In this document: positions 1 through 9,021 of the stretch, piece by piece
Position numbering within the stretch: the stretch's first letter is position 1
How the letters are laid out: every line of letters starts with the position of its first letter
Assembly (NCBI RefSeq): GCF_012726345.1
Contig: NZ_PTXN01000002.1
Coordinates: 186,001-250,000, forward strand
Length of the DNA stretch: 64,000 nucleotides
Reading direction: 5' to 3'
DNA from: Marinomonas sp. UCMA 3892
GTDB taxonomy: Bacteria; Pseudomonadota; Gammaproteobacteria; Pseudomonadales; Marinomonadaceae
Notes under the pieces: generated by a model
Told to the model about the DNA's origin: nothing
Databases searched by the model: none
Seen by the model: only the letters and a program-made list of their open reading frames with translations
Translations under genes and position numbers: made by a program

Positions 1-1
1 A

Positions 2-193
2 AAAATGGAAACCATCGACACTAAACTTGGCCGAGTCTCTGCGATTAAAATCATTAGAACAGATAATCTAGAAAAAGGTAAAAGAACCTCTTTTTGGTTT
101 GTACCAAAATTTGACTATTTACTGGTCAAAATGGAGCATAAAGAAGACGGTGAGTCTTATCGTCTAGATATCGAATCCATGAGCCAATCCTAA
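2..193 (+). CDS. DUF3108-family protein, 3' end only
   Basis: This is the C-terminal part of a gene whose start lies before the window; the frame is already open at the first bases, so the internal ATG at position 5 is not a start. The visible 60 or so residues end in beta-strand-like segments (FWFVPKFDYLLVKMEH, then a dGe.yrLdiES tail) that resemble the end of DUF3108 proteins, which are usually exported beta-rich proteins of unknown role. It converges on mobA, with 26 bases between the two stops and no hairpin seen there. Family assignment is from a short tail only. Confidence 0.6.
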   Translation, partial: KMETIDTKLGRVSAIKIIRTDNLEKGKRTSFWFVPKFDYLLVKMEHKEDGESYRLDIESMSQS

Positions 194-219
194 GAAATAA
201 ATACCAATAGAAGTAGAGC

Positions 220-795
220 TTAGGACAATTCATTAGGTGTATTAACATTGAGTAACTCTGCGCTATTTTCCCAAACAATAGACTGACAGCCAAACGCATC
301 ATAAAAACCTAATACACTGTAACGCTGACCTTCTTCTAAAAAGCGCTTAAGAGCAGCAAGCGCAGTGTCAACAGGTAAAATGGCGTGCAAAGGATGCGCC
401 CCCGAAGTCCCACTTAAATAATAGATTTTGTCGGGTAACAATAAGCTCGCCTCTTTCAGCCTTACAAAAGCCTCACCGCTAATACGAGGCGTATCGCAAG
501 GCGAAACTAATAAATGCGATGTTTTTGCAAAGGCCAAGCAAGTATATAGGCCTGACAAAGGCCCTTTACCTTGAAATTCGGGATCATCTTTAATGACGTC
601 ATAACCTAATAGCGCATACTGCTCTGTATTCCTATTCGCATTAATAAACACACTATCCGCTACTTGCTGCAATGCCTTACCAACAGATAAAGCCATAGGC
701 TCATTTTGAAAAAATAATAAGCCCTTATCTTTACGCGACATTCGCTCTGCTTTCCCACCTGCTAACACAGCACCAGACAAAGAGGTAAACAACAT
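220..795 (-). CDS. mobA: Molybdenum cofactor guanylyltransferase MobA
   Basis: MobA transfers GMP from GTP to molybdopterin, making the bis-MGD cofactor that nitrate reductase NasA needs. The 191-residue protein has the nucleotidyltransferase start LAGGKAERM (residues 11-19, the GGxxxRM signature), a following K.LL region, and a central SPCDTP segment that matches the metal-binding Asp of the family. Length is normal. It is the last gene of the nitrate assimilation group, 11 bases after the TrpD2-like gene, so its job here is probably to supply cofactor for NasA. The start is an ATG at 795. Confidence 0.9.
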   Translation of the reverse strand: MLFTSLSGAVLAGGKAERMSRKDKGLLFFQNEPMALSVGKALQQVADSVFINANRNTEQYALLGYDVIKDDPEFQGKGPLSGLYTCLAFAKTSHLLVSPCDTPRISGEAFVRLKEASLLLPDKIYYLSGTSGAHPLHAILPVDTALAALKRFLEEGQRYSVLGFYDAFGCQSIVWENSAELLNVNTPNELS

Positions 796-806
796 ACTAC
801 TTGCTC

Positions 807-1820
807 TTAAAAAACGTTATCAAAAAAGCCTTTATCTCGCTTAGACCAAATATCATCAGCCAGAACAAGGCATCCTTCATGTGATGTTTCACCATAAAGA
901 AGTCCTGCTACCGACGCAATAGTTTGTCTCACTGCTTGCTCTCCGAATTGATCAAGCTGAGCCCCACACCAATGATCAGTTAAGCGAGATAGATCTAAAT
1001 TATCTTTTAATCGCTTATGCTCTTTTTCCGCTTTCGGCCAATCCGACCAACTCGCTACACCATTTTGCCATTTACCTAGAGTTACATCTCGCTCTGGGTT
1101 CACTTCCGCTTCACCGTTACCGCCACGAAACACCAATACAGAAGCATCCCTAAGTAACTCACAGGCGGAGAGATGCAGCTCATCATAGCCGCGGTGAAAA
1201 ACCCCATGAACACTGTGACTAGCACAAAATGGATTCATCATACGCACCACGGTGTTTACAGGGGAACGTAATCCTAAAACATACTTTAAATCCATCATAT
1301 GCCCTAAAGACTTATCTATTTGGGCAAGAGGAATGTAAGCGAAATTTCTATTCTCAAGCTCCCGCGTTATATCTTCCCTCGAATGACTAATCGCTAAACC
1401 AAGTTGTTGAATGCTTTGCTCAACATAAATGCGATTTTCACCGTCAAATGTATGACCATGCATAACAATTTTCACACCCGTATTGGCTAGCGCAAGAGCG
1501 GCTAGTAAAAACCAAGGCAGCTCATTCCGCTTACCAGCGTAAGCAGGCCAATCCAAATCTACTTTGGTACCCAAGGACTTTTGTTTGGCCAAATAGGCTC
1601 TGGTGGCTTTGGTAAAACCAACGGTTTCTTCTACCGTCTCTTCGCGGATGCGAATTAACATCCAAAAGGCCCCAGATTGCTCTGGAGCAACCTGACCAGA
1701 CAGCATCAAGCTCATGGCATGCTCAGCTTCTTCTGTCGTTAAACTACGGGCTCCCTTTTTCCCTCGTCCCAAGATTTGCACATACTGGGTAAAATCATTA
1801 GCTGCTAGTTTTTCTCTCAT
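807..1820 (-). CDS. TrpD2/YbiB-like glycosyltransferase-family protein of nitrate operons
   Basis: The 337-residue protein has the fold signature of anthranilate phosphoribosyltransferase-type proteins: an N-terminal helical part (LTTEEAEHAMSLMLSG, residues about 28-43) and a nucleoside-phosphorylase-like core beginning at YAGKRNELPWFLLAALALA. The usual glycine-rich PRPP-binding loop and KHGNR motif of true TrpD are not seen; a MHGH sequence stands near that place. It therefore belongs to the TrpD2/YbiB group, some members of which bind nucleic acid rather than act in tryptophan synthesis. Its ATG overlaps the nasA stop by four bases, so it is translationally coupled to nitrate reductase. The true function is not known to me. 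Confidence 0.75.
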   Translation of the reverse strand: MREKLAANDFTQYVQILGRGKKGARSLTTEEAEHAMSLMLSGQVAPEQSGAFWMLIRIREETVEETVGFTKATRAYLAKQKSLGTKVDLDWPAYAGKRNELPWFLLAALALANTGVKIVMHGHTFDGENRIYVEQSIQQLGLAISHSREDITRELENRNFAYIPLAQIDKSLGHMMDLKYVLGLRSPVNTVVRMMNPFCASHSVHGVFHRGYDELHLSACELLRDASVLVFRGGNGEAEVNPERDVTLGKWQNGVASWSDWPKAEKEHKRLKDNLDLSRLTDHWCGAQLDQFGEQAVRQTIASVAGLLYGETSHEGCLVLADDIWSKRDKGFFDNVF

Positions 1821-4516
1821 ACTGATAACTCCGCCACTAAAGGGATAAAGTGCTTTAATTCAGGAAGGCATGAGCCACAATTCGTACCGCATTTAAGTTT
1901 GGCTCCCAACGCATCAACTGAATCGGCTCCCGCAGCAATGGCTTTTTCTATCTGCTTCGTACCGATCTGAAAACACGAGCACACAATGTCACCTTTCTCT
2001 TCAATATTCGCAGGGGAACCAACCAAAAGAGCTAAACGATCTTGTAATGATAACGGCGCATTAATCGCCAAATTAGAGCTCAGCCATTCAGTAGAAAGAG
2101 ACTCTGGCTTGGGATGAGAATAAATTAACAAAACAAGCTTTTGATCCACCAGTTTCGCAACTCGATTTTGCTGAGTAATTGGGTTGGAATACTCTATCCA
2201 ATCACTCTGTCCAGTAAGGCTTTCACTGATATGACAATCAATAGCCTTCAACTTGGCCTGAGTCTGTCCATTTTGCCAAACTACTTCATAATGATAACCA
2301 TGCTCTGACGGCACTTGGCACCAATATAGACAATCAGCTAAGGCAAGTGGTACGGCTGAAATAATTAAGCCGTAACAAACATCACTAACCGCTGCAAGCT
2401 GCACCTGAGCATGTTTAGATTCTGGCTGACCTGATAACGGATCGACCACCTGAGGAATTAAATTCGAAACGACTGAGGCGTTAGCAAATTGCTGTGTCCA
2501 GTGAATTGGCGTAAAAACACTATTTGGCGCAACGGCGCGACTTATTTTGGCTTTTAACAGGACTTCTCCATGGGGCGAAGTTATACGTACTACAGCTTTA
2601 TCTTCTATTCCTAGGCGGCGGGCATCTTTTGGATGAATTTCTACATAAGGTTGAGATGTATGTTTTGCAAGAGAGGCGGCATCACCTGTGCGTGTCATGG
2701 TGTGCCATTGATCACGAACGCGCCCTGTATTTAAGGTAAAAGGCCACTCCTGGGAGCTTTGATTTTTGGATAAACAGGGTGTGATAGCAACAAATCTTGC
2801 TCGTCCATCTGGAGTAAAGAAACGCCCATCAGCAAACATTCGCTTGGTGCCTTCTGGCCGACCTTTAGGCACTGGCCACTGTATAGGTGTGATAGCATCG
2901 TATTCAGCTTTGGTTATTTGACTAAAATAACCAATATCAAAGTCACGTTTACCATGATTTTCAAAGGCCGATAAAGCCGCATGCTCAGCAAAGATTTCAT
3001 GGACATTCTGATAACTAAACGCCGAAGCAAACCCAAGGCGTTTTGCCACTTCACAAATTGCCCACCAATCATGTTTCGCTTGCCCTGGAGCCGGTAACAT
3101 TCCCCGTTGACGTGAAATACGCCGCTCTGAATTCGTCACCGTTCCATCTTTTTCACTCCAGCCAGTCGCTGGAAGTAGCACATCAGCCATAGCGGTTGTG
3201 TCTGTATGTGCTTTGCAATCACTAACAATGACTAACTCACATTTCTCCAATGCTCTACGAACCTGCGCAGTGTCAGGCAGGCTAACCATAGGATTAGTCG
3301 ACATAATCCACACCACTTTGACTTTCCCCTCTTCCATGGCTTGAAATAAGTCGACTGCTTTCAAGCCATTTTCTGTTGCCATATTGGGTGCTTGCCAAAA
3401 ACGCTGCACCAGATCCAACGCTCCTGGCGTAGCGAAATCCATATGAGCCGCTAGTTGGTTCGCCAAGCCACCCACTTCCCGCCCGCCCATAGCATTTGGT
3501 TGACCGGTAATTGAAAAAGGCCCCGCCCCCTCCTTACCAATTCGCCCCGTCGCCAGATGACAATTGATAATGGCATTACATTTATCGACACCCGAAGAAG
3601 ACTGATTAACCCCTTGGGAATAAAAGGTAATTGTCTTTGAATACTCACGCCACCAGCTTGCCAAGCAAGCAAGCGCTTTCTCATCGATTCCACAAAAATC
3701 CGCGGTAAAAGACAGATTAGGTGTCGACTCCACTGCTTGGCTCAAAGTTTCTGCAAAACCATTCGTATGATTAGCGATAAAATCCTCATCCAAAATGCCG
3801 GCTTGAGCAGAATCATTCAATAAAAAAGAGAATATGGAGGCATCACTGCCAGGCTTAATCGTCAAATGCAAATCAGCAATGTCACACGTTGCGGTTTCTC
3901 GTGGATCAATCACCACGACTTTCATGTTAGGCCGTTGCTTTTTCGCAGAAGCAATTCGTTGAAATAAAATGGGATGAGTCCAGGCAGCGTTCGACCCAAC
4001 CATGATTAATAAATCGCAGAGTTCTAGGTCTTCGTAATTACAAGGCACAGTATCCGAACCAAAGGCGCGCTTATAGCCCACCACGGCAGAGGCCATACAG
4101 AGCCGCGAATTAGTATCAACATTCGCCGTACCAATAAACCCTTTGGCCAATTTATTAGCAACGTAATAATCTTCCGTGAGAATTTGCCCAGAAAGATAGA
4201 AAGCAAAAGCATCCGGTCCATGATCTTTTACAACTTGGGAGATTTTTGAACTAACGGTTTCTATCGCAGATTCCCAAGACACGACTTGACCATTAAGCAT
4301 AGGAGCCAATAAACGGTCATCAGATTTAATCGTCTGAGCAAGGCTACTACCTTTGACACATAAACGACCAAAATTCGCCGGATGATCCATATCACCTGAA
4401 ACAGGGGGAACATCCTGATTGACTGAGTCAGGAATAGTTAAGTTAACCCCACAGCCAACACCGCAATAGGGACAGGTTGTTTTTCCGCTAATGGCTGTCT
4501 TTTTTGTTGCCGTCAT
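1817..4516 (-). CDS. nasA: Assimilatory nitrate reductase catalytic subunit NasA
   Basis: NasA reduces nitrate to nitrite in the cytoplasm with a bis-MGD molybdenum centre. An N-terminal 4Fe-4S motif (CPYCGVGCGV, then CVKG about 30 residues on) is followed by the molybdopterin oxidoreductase domain with a likely Mo-ligand Cys in SRLCMASAV, the molydopterin dinucleotide-binding domain, and a C-terminal BFD-like domain with four Cys (CSCF, then CGTNCGSC) that probably binds a 2Fe-2S cluster and takes electrons. I place the start at 4516 rather than the longer frame at 4564, because AGGAAGG stands at the right distance and the upstream extension runs through a terminator hairpin. About 900 residues is normal for NasA. 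It lies downstream of nirBD. Confidence 0.95.
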   Translation of the reverse strand: MTATKKTAISGKTTCPYCGVGCGVNLTIPDSVNQDVPPVSGDMDHPANFGRLCVKGSSLAQTIKSDDRLLAPMLNGQVVSWESAIETVSSKISQVVKDHGPDAFAFYLSGQILTEDYYVANKLAKGFIGTANVDTNSRLCMASAVVGYKRAFGSDTVPCNYEDLELCDLLIMVGSNAAWTHPILFQRIASAKKQRPNMKVVVIDPRETATCDIADLHLTIKPGSDASIFSFLLNDSAQAGILDEDFIANHTNGFAETLSQAVESTPNLSFTADFCGIDEKALACLASWWREYSKTITFYSQGVNQSSSGVDKCNAIINCHLATGRIGKEGAGPFSITGQPNAMGGREVGGLANQLAAHMDFATPGALDLVQRFWQAPNMATENGLKAVDLFQAMEEGKVKVVWIMSTNPMVSLPDTAQVRRALEKCELVIVSDCKAHTDTTAMADVLLPATGWSEKDGTVTNSERRISRQRGMLPAPGQAKHDWWAICEVAKRLGFASAFSYQNVHEIFAEHAALSAFENHGKRDFDIGYFSQITKAEYDAITPIQWPVPKGRPEGTKRMFADGRFFTPDGRARFVAITPCLSKNQSSQEWPFTLNTGRVRDQWHTMTRTGDAASLAKHTSQPYVEIHPKDARRLGIEDKAVVRITSPHGEVLLKAKISRAVAPNSVFTPIHWTQQFANASVVSNLIPQVVDPLSGQPESKHAQVQLAAVSDVCYGLIISAVPLALADCLYWCQVPSEHGYHYEVVWQNGQTQAKLKAIDCHISESLTGQSDWIEYSNPITQQNRVAKLVDQKLVLLIYSHPKPESLSTEWLSSNLAINAPLSLQDRLALLVGSPANIEEKGDIVCSCFQIGTKQIEKAIAAGADSVDALGAKLKCGTNCGSCLPELKHFIPLVAELSV

Positions 4517-4556
4517 GGACCTTCCTCGTGCTTTTGTATTTCTTAAAAACAAAAAA

Positions 4557-4590
4557 AGGCCCAATCACTTTTTAAAAAGTAATTGGGCCT
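4557..4590 (-). terminator. Leader terminator/attenuator ahead of nasA
   Basis: On the minus strand an inverted repeat with arms AGGCCCAATTACTTTT and its near-complement around a short A/T loop is followed at once by seven T residues. This is a textbook intrinsic terminator, but it sits only about 40 bases before the nasA start and about 220 bases after the nirD stop. It could act as the antitermination target of NasT as well as ending nirBD transcription. A second hairpin lies upstream at about 4625-4644 with loop GACGAU. Confidence 0.8.
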
Positions 4591-4730
4591 CGTTGCCTTT
4601 TGTAATATCTGTATGCTTTATGTGTAAGCCATCGTCGGTTTACGGTGCATCAGTACTTTAGATAAAGCAATTAGCAAGCCAACTTTGACAAGCACTGCTT
4701 AAAGGCGAAAATCCTTATCTTTTAACAGCT

Positions 4731-4792
4731 GCCGCTTTGTCACCAAGAGAACACTTTCTTATTAAACCTAAAAATAGCGCCCAAATAGTGCA
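4731..4792 (-). promoter_or_regulatory. Candidate NtrC site and weak sigma-54-like promoter ahead of nasA
   Basis: Reading the minus strand, TGCACTATTTGGGCGCT at 4776-4792 matches 10 of 14 defined positions of the NtrC consensus TGCACCA-N3-TGGTGCA. Downstream at 4731-4746, TTGGTGACAAAGCGGC has the GG-N10-GC spacing of sigma-54 promoters, but its -24 box is poor. Together they suggest that nasA has its own nitrogen-controlled promoter inside the cluster. The close spacing of the two sites and the weak -24 box make this uncertain. Confidence 0.4.
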
Positions 4793-4813
4793 AACACATA
4801 AATACATGCACCG

Positions 4814-5149
4814 TTATGAGTGTGTTGCGATGAACACCTCTCCTCCTTCTAATTTTGCTTGCCAATGAGGCACCTTGATATCCTCTTCAAGACATTGGCC
4901 TGAGCTCAGCTCATAATGCTGTTTATACAATGGACTAGCCACCACCCACTGATCTTGAAGGTGAGCAACTAGCCCCCGAGACAAGACATTTGCCTTGCCA
5001 ATTGGGTCCCAATTACCAATCGCAAAGATTTTATTGTCCGACTCAGGCACGTAGAAAACAGCCACCTGCTCGCCATTCAACATGGCTGCAACACCAGCCC
5101 CTTCAATTAAATTTTCTTGTTTACAAATTAATTTCCATGGCATCGTCAT
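4814..5149 (-). CDS. nirD: Nitrite reductase small subunit NirD
   Basis: NirD is the small partner of NirB in NADH-dependent assimilatory nitrite reductase, in the cytoplasm. The 111-residue product has the Rieske-like fold of the family (LIEGAGVAAMLNGEQVAVFYV, then GNWDPIGKANVLSRGL), but, as usual for NirD, without the Cys-His cluster ligands. The longer frame begins at 5170 inside nirB; I prefer the ATG at 5149, or the one at 5143, because AAGGTGG stands upstream and this gives the usual family start. It follows nirB directly, overlapping or abutting its stop. Confidence 0.93.
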   Translation of the reverse strand: MTMPWKLICKQENLIEGAGVAAMLNGEQVAVFYVPESDNKIFAIGNWDPIGKANVLSRGLVAHLQDQWVVASPLYKQHYELSSGQCLEEDIKVPHWQAKLEGGEVFIATHS

Positions 5150-5153
5150 CGTA

Positions 5154-7712
5154 TTAGCCCACCTTCGCAATTAATTGCTGTTTTTCAAACTCAGTTGCAG
5201 GGCGCATTTGGTCACGCTCCTCAACAAACACCACATTGCTATCGCTTCCCTCATAGTTAACAAATTGACGGAAAGTTTTGAGTGCTTCAGGATCCTTCAA
5301 AGTGGTTTTCCATTCACACTGGAAGGTATCCACTACGTGCTGCATACTTGCTTCAAGCTCAGCGCATAATCCCAGCTTGTCGTTAATCACCACATCTTTT
5401 AGATACTCTAAACCACCCTCTAAACCTTCCATCCAAACCGAGGTACGCTGTAATCGATCAGCTGTTTTGGTGTAAAACATTAATACTCGATCGATATATT
5501 TCACCAAGGTTTCGTCATCCAAATCTTTCGCAAAAAGATCTCCGTGACGCGGCTTCATACCACCATTACCACACACATATAGGTTCCAACCGCCTTCGGT
5601 CGCAATCACCCCAATGTCTTTACTTTGAGCTTCAGCGCATTCGCGTGTACAACCAGAAACAGCAAACTTAATCTTGTGAGGTGAGCGCAGTCCCTTATAA
5701 CGATTCTCTAAATCAATCGCCATTTTCATACTGTCATTCACCCCGTAACGACACCAAGTACTACCAACGCAAGACTTTACCGTACGCAAAGACTTGCCAT
5801 AGGCTTGACCGGTTTCAAACCCTGCCGCGATGAGCTTCTCCCAAATCTGTGGCAATTGTGACAAGGTTGCACCAAATAAATCGATACGTTGACCGCCTGT
5901 TACCTTGGTATATAAACCGTATTCTTTTGCCACTTCCCCCAATACAATCAATCTTTCAGGGGTAATTTCACCACCGGGAATACGAGGTACGATGGAATAA
6001 GTACCGTCTTTTTGCATATTGGCAAGAAAGCGATCATTTGTGTCTTGCAAACTGATATGCTCTTTTTTCAGTACGTAATCATTCCAAACGCTGGCTAAAA
6101 TAGAACCCACAGCCGGTTTGCATATCTCACAACCATGACCTTTACCATGCGTTTTCAATAACTCAGCAAAAGTTTTAATTTCACCTACTTTCACTAAGTT
6201 ATATAAATCTTGGCGGGTGTAGGCAAAGTGCTCACAAATGTCTGTGCTGACCTCAACACCCAACGCTAACAATTCGTTATCAACGACTTTTTTCAATAGC
6301 GCAGCACAGCCACCACAACCCGTAGCAGCCTTGGTGATACCTTTTACATCGCCCACAGATAAGGCGCCATTGCACACGGCATCACTAATATCTTGCTTAG
6401 AAACATTATGGCAGCTACAAATCGATGCAGTTGCTGGTAAGGCATCTACCCCTAATCCAACAGGTGCCCCATCCATTGCAGGCAAAATTAGAGCTTGCGC
6501 CTGTGTAGGAAGATCAATCCCATTGAGGTAATACTGCAACAAGGTGTCGTAGTAACTGTTATCACCAACCAATACAGCCCCTAACAGCTTTTTGCCATCT
6601 TCAGATACCACCATCTTGCGATAGCTTTGACTCAATTCATCTTGATATACAAAGACTTTACAACCTTGAGACTGTGCATGGGCATCACCCACAGAGCCAA
6701 CATCACAGCCCAAGAGTTTCAATTTTGTACTCATGTCTGCGCCAGTAAAGGTCACGCCCGCATCACCCATCAGATGCCCAGCAGCCGATTTTGCCATGGC
6801 ATAACCCGGCGCTACCAAGCCAAAAATACGGTTATTCCAAAGCGCACACTCACCAATAGCGTATATATTTTCGTCACTGGTCTGGCAATGGTTATTGACG
6901 CAAATACCACCACGCTCACCAACACTCAATCCTGATTGGTGCGCCAAAGCATCTTGCGGTCGAATACCTGCAGAGAACAAAATTAAATCTGTTTCAAGAT
7001 AAGAGCCATCAGCAAAGTTCATTCGATGAAAAGCCATCTCCCCATCGACAATCTCTGTAGTTGCTGTGTTGGTGTAAACTTGAACCCCTAAACCTTCTAT
7101 CATCTCTTTTAGAACAGCTCCGCCCTGTTCATCCAGCTGTACTGGCATGAGACGAGGCGCAAACTCAACCACACTGGTTTCCAAACCAAGGTTTTTCAGC
7201 GCATTGGCTGCCTCTAATCCAAGCAAACCACCACCTACAACCGTTCCTCGTGTTACTTGTTTTGCACAAGCTCGAATGGCGTCCAAATCATCAAGAGTAC
7301 GGTACACAAAGGTGTTATCACGTTTATGACCAGGAATAGGCGGTACAAAAGGGTAAGACCCAGTCGCCAGCACAAGCTTGTCATAAGCTAAAGCTTCACC
7401 ATTTTGCAATATCAATTGTTTCGCTTCACGGTCTATCTCGGTCACTAAACTATTGGTGAAATAACGCACGCCATGTTCATCATATAAAGTACCATCCGTC
7501 ATCGCCAAGTCAGCCGCACCTTTACCAGTGAAATACTCACTAAGATGCACTCGGTCATAGGCTAAATAAGATTCTTCACCGAATACGGTAATTTGAAAGG
7601 TTTCGTGACCACCTTGAGCGATTATCTGCTCAACAAAGTGGTGACCGACCATGCCATTGCCAACGACAATGAGATGAGGTTTTGTAGTAAGAAAAGACAC
7701 GGTTGACGTCAT
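5154..7712 (-). CDS. nirB: Nitrite reductase (NADH) large subunit NirB
   Basis: NirB reduces nitrite to ammonium with six electrons from NADH. In order it has an N-terminal FAD/NAD-binding reductase (IVVGNGMVGHHFVE near the start, then VVGGGLLGLEAA), a BFD-like 2Fe-2S domain (CSCHNVSKQDI, GCGGC), a second Cys pair (GCEIC), and the sirohaem sulfite/nitrite reductase domains with the 4Fe-4S/sirohaem ligands CVGSTWC and CTREC. About 850 residues is normal. The ATG at 7712 has GAGGA upstream and is preferred over the TTG-initiated frame at 7748. It sits between the FAD reductase gene and nirD in one operon. Confidence 0.96.
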   Translation of the reverse strand: MTSTVSFLTTKPHLIVVGNGMVGHHFVEQIIAQGGHETFQITVFGEESYLAYDRVHLSEYFTGKGAADLAMTDGTLYDEHGVRYFTNSLVTEIDREAKQLILQNGEALAYDKLVLATGSYPFVPPIPGHKRDNTFVYRTLDDLDAIRACAKQVTRGTVVGGGLLGLEAANALKNLGLETSVVEFAPRLMPVQLDEQGGAVLKEMIEGLGVQVYTNTATTEIVDGEMAFHRMNFADGSYLETDLILFSAGIRPQDALAHQSGLSVGERGGICVNNHCQTSDENIYAIGECALWNNRIFGLVAPGYAMAKSAAGHLMGDAGVTFTGADMSTKLKLLGCDVGSVGDAHAQSQGCKVFVYQDELSQSYRKMVVSEDGKKLLGAVLVGDNSYYDTLLQYYLNGIDLPTQAQALILPAMDGAPVGLGVDALPATASICSCHNVSKQDISDAVCNGALSVGDVKGITKAATGCGGCAALLKKVVDNELLALGVEVSTDICEHFAYTRQDLYNLVKVGEIKTFAELLKTHGKGHGCEICKPAVGSILASVWNDYVLKKEHISLQDTNDRFLANMQKDGTYSIVPRIPGGEITPERLIVLGEVAKEYGLYTKVTGGQRIDLFGATLSQLPQIWEKLIAAGFETGQAYGKSLRTVKSCVGSTWCRYGVNDSMKMAIDLENRYKGLRSPHKIKFAVSGCTRECAEAQSKDIGVIATEGGWNLYVCGNGGMKPRHGDLFAKDLDDETLVKYIDRVLMFYTKTADRLQRTSVWMEGLEGGLEYLKDVVINDKLGLCAELEASMQHVVDTFQCEWKTTLKDPEALKTFRQFVNYEGSDSNVVFVEERDQMRPATEFEKQQLIAKVG

Positions 7713-7782
7713 TATATTTTCCTCGCTGTAACTCTTTTTAAGTAACATGCCTAACGGCTAACAACACCAAAAACGACTCAAT

Positions 7783-9021
7783 TTAGGCCACTTGGGGACA
7801 GCAATAGGCTTCACCAAACACCAGAAAATCAAGCATGTTAGAGACATTGGTCTTATTTTGAATTAACTGGAAATACCAGTTTCCATCGGCGACGTTGCCA
7901 TAAAGAATTGCGCCAACCAGTATGCCTTCGTTGACTACTAGTTTGCGGTAATGATTTGCGCCCACATCTTTGAAAACGATACAACTATCTTCTGTTGAAG
8001 GTTGAATCTTTCCCACAGAAAAAAGATGAACACCGGACACTTTTAATTTTGTTGGTGTAGGCTCAATATCAAATACAGCCTCTTCACCAGCCAACACCTT
8101 CAGCAAGACATTAATTTGTGTCCAGATAGGTGCGACTAAACCAAATGTTTGTTGGTCAAATTCGCAACACTCCCCCAAAGCATAAATATCAGCATGAGAG
8201 GTTCGCATTTTTTTATCGACAATAATGGCGCGATTGGTCTCTAAACCAGCGGCTTTTGCCAAGTTAATCTCTGGCGAAATCCCAGCTGCCATAACCACTA
8301 AATCAATCGCTAATGACTCCCCACTTTGGCACTCCACATGGGAAACTCGACCATCATCCTGCTGCCTAAATGAAACTGGTGACTCTCCAAGTCGAAATTC
8401 AATGCCCATTTGCTTAAATCTATTAAGCAAAAGCCCTGCCGCTTCTTCATCTAGCTGTCTATTTAGCAACCAATTAGAGCGATGAAACACGACTACTTTG
8501 TGTCCGCGCTTTACCAAACCAGCCGCCGCCTCTAATCCCAACAAACCACCACCAATAACACAAATTTTCTGGCAGCCAGTTAGTTGAGTCATAACCTCCA
8601 CGTCCTTCAAAGTACGAAAAGCCATAACATTTGGCGCTTCTCTGCCTTTGATTGGTAATAAGCAGGCCCTTGAGCCAGTTGCCAATACCAATTTGTCATA
8701 CCCGATGAGCTGCCCACTTTTTAACGTAAGGGTTTTCGCCCCTACATTCAGGCTGGTCACTGGATCATTAGCAAGCACCTGTACTCCGTCATCGCACATG
8801 CGTTGCATATCCACTAACGGCATATCAGCCTGAGAAATCTCATTGGCCAATAATGAAGACAGCAGAATTCGGTTATATCCCACGTTAGCTTCTTCCCCGA
8901 TCAAAATGATCTGGAACAAGTGACCATGGGATTGCCACAAATCATGCGCCAATTTGCTACCGGCCATTCCGGCACCAACAATGACAAGATGACGTTTGTT
9001 AAGCATTGGCAACTTTGGCAT
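7783..9021 (-). CDS. FAD/NAD(P)-dependent oxidoreductase, likely NasB-type electron donor to nitrate reductase
   Basis: The roughly 413-residue protein looks like the N-terminal third of NirB: a Rossmann FAD motif (VIVGAGMAGSKLA), a second NAD motif (VIGGGLLGLEAA), and an ALGECCEF segment close to the family's usual AIGEC. The BFD and sirohaem parts are absent. In several bacteria such a protein (NasB) passes electrons from NAD(P)H to NasA, and the operon position here supports that role. The start is uncertain: ATG at 9021 has TAAGGCGA upstream, ATG at 9006 is the alternative; both overlap the end of nrtD, so translation is probably coupled. Confidence 0.8.
   Translation of the reverse strand: MPKLPMLNKRHLVIVGAGMAGSKLAHDLWQSHGHLFQIILIGEEANVGYNRILLSSLLANEISQADMPLVDMQRMCDDGVQVLANDPVTSLNVGAKTLTLKSGQLIGYDKLVLATGSRACLLPIKGREAPNVMAFRTLKDVEVMTQLTGCQKICVIGGGLLGLEAAAGLVKRGHKVVVFHRSNWLLNRQLDEEAAGLLLNRFKQMGIEFRLGESPVSFRQQDDGRVSHVECQSGESLAIDLVVMAAGISPEINLAKAAGLETNRAIIVDKKMRTSHADIYALGECCEFDQQTFGLVAPIWTQINVLLKVLAGEEAVFDIEPTPTKLKVSGVHLFSVGKIQPSTEDSCIVFKDVGANHYRKLVVNEGILVGAILYGNVADGNWYFQLIQNKTNVSNMLDFLVFGEAYCCPQVA

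Noticed and set aside
4517-4564. A 16-residue N-terminal extension of NasA.
   Set aside because: It would be translated across the leader terminator; the ATG at 4516 has a strong ribosome site and gives the family-typical start.
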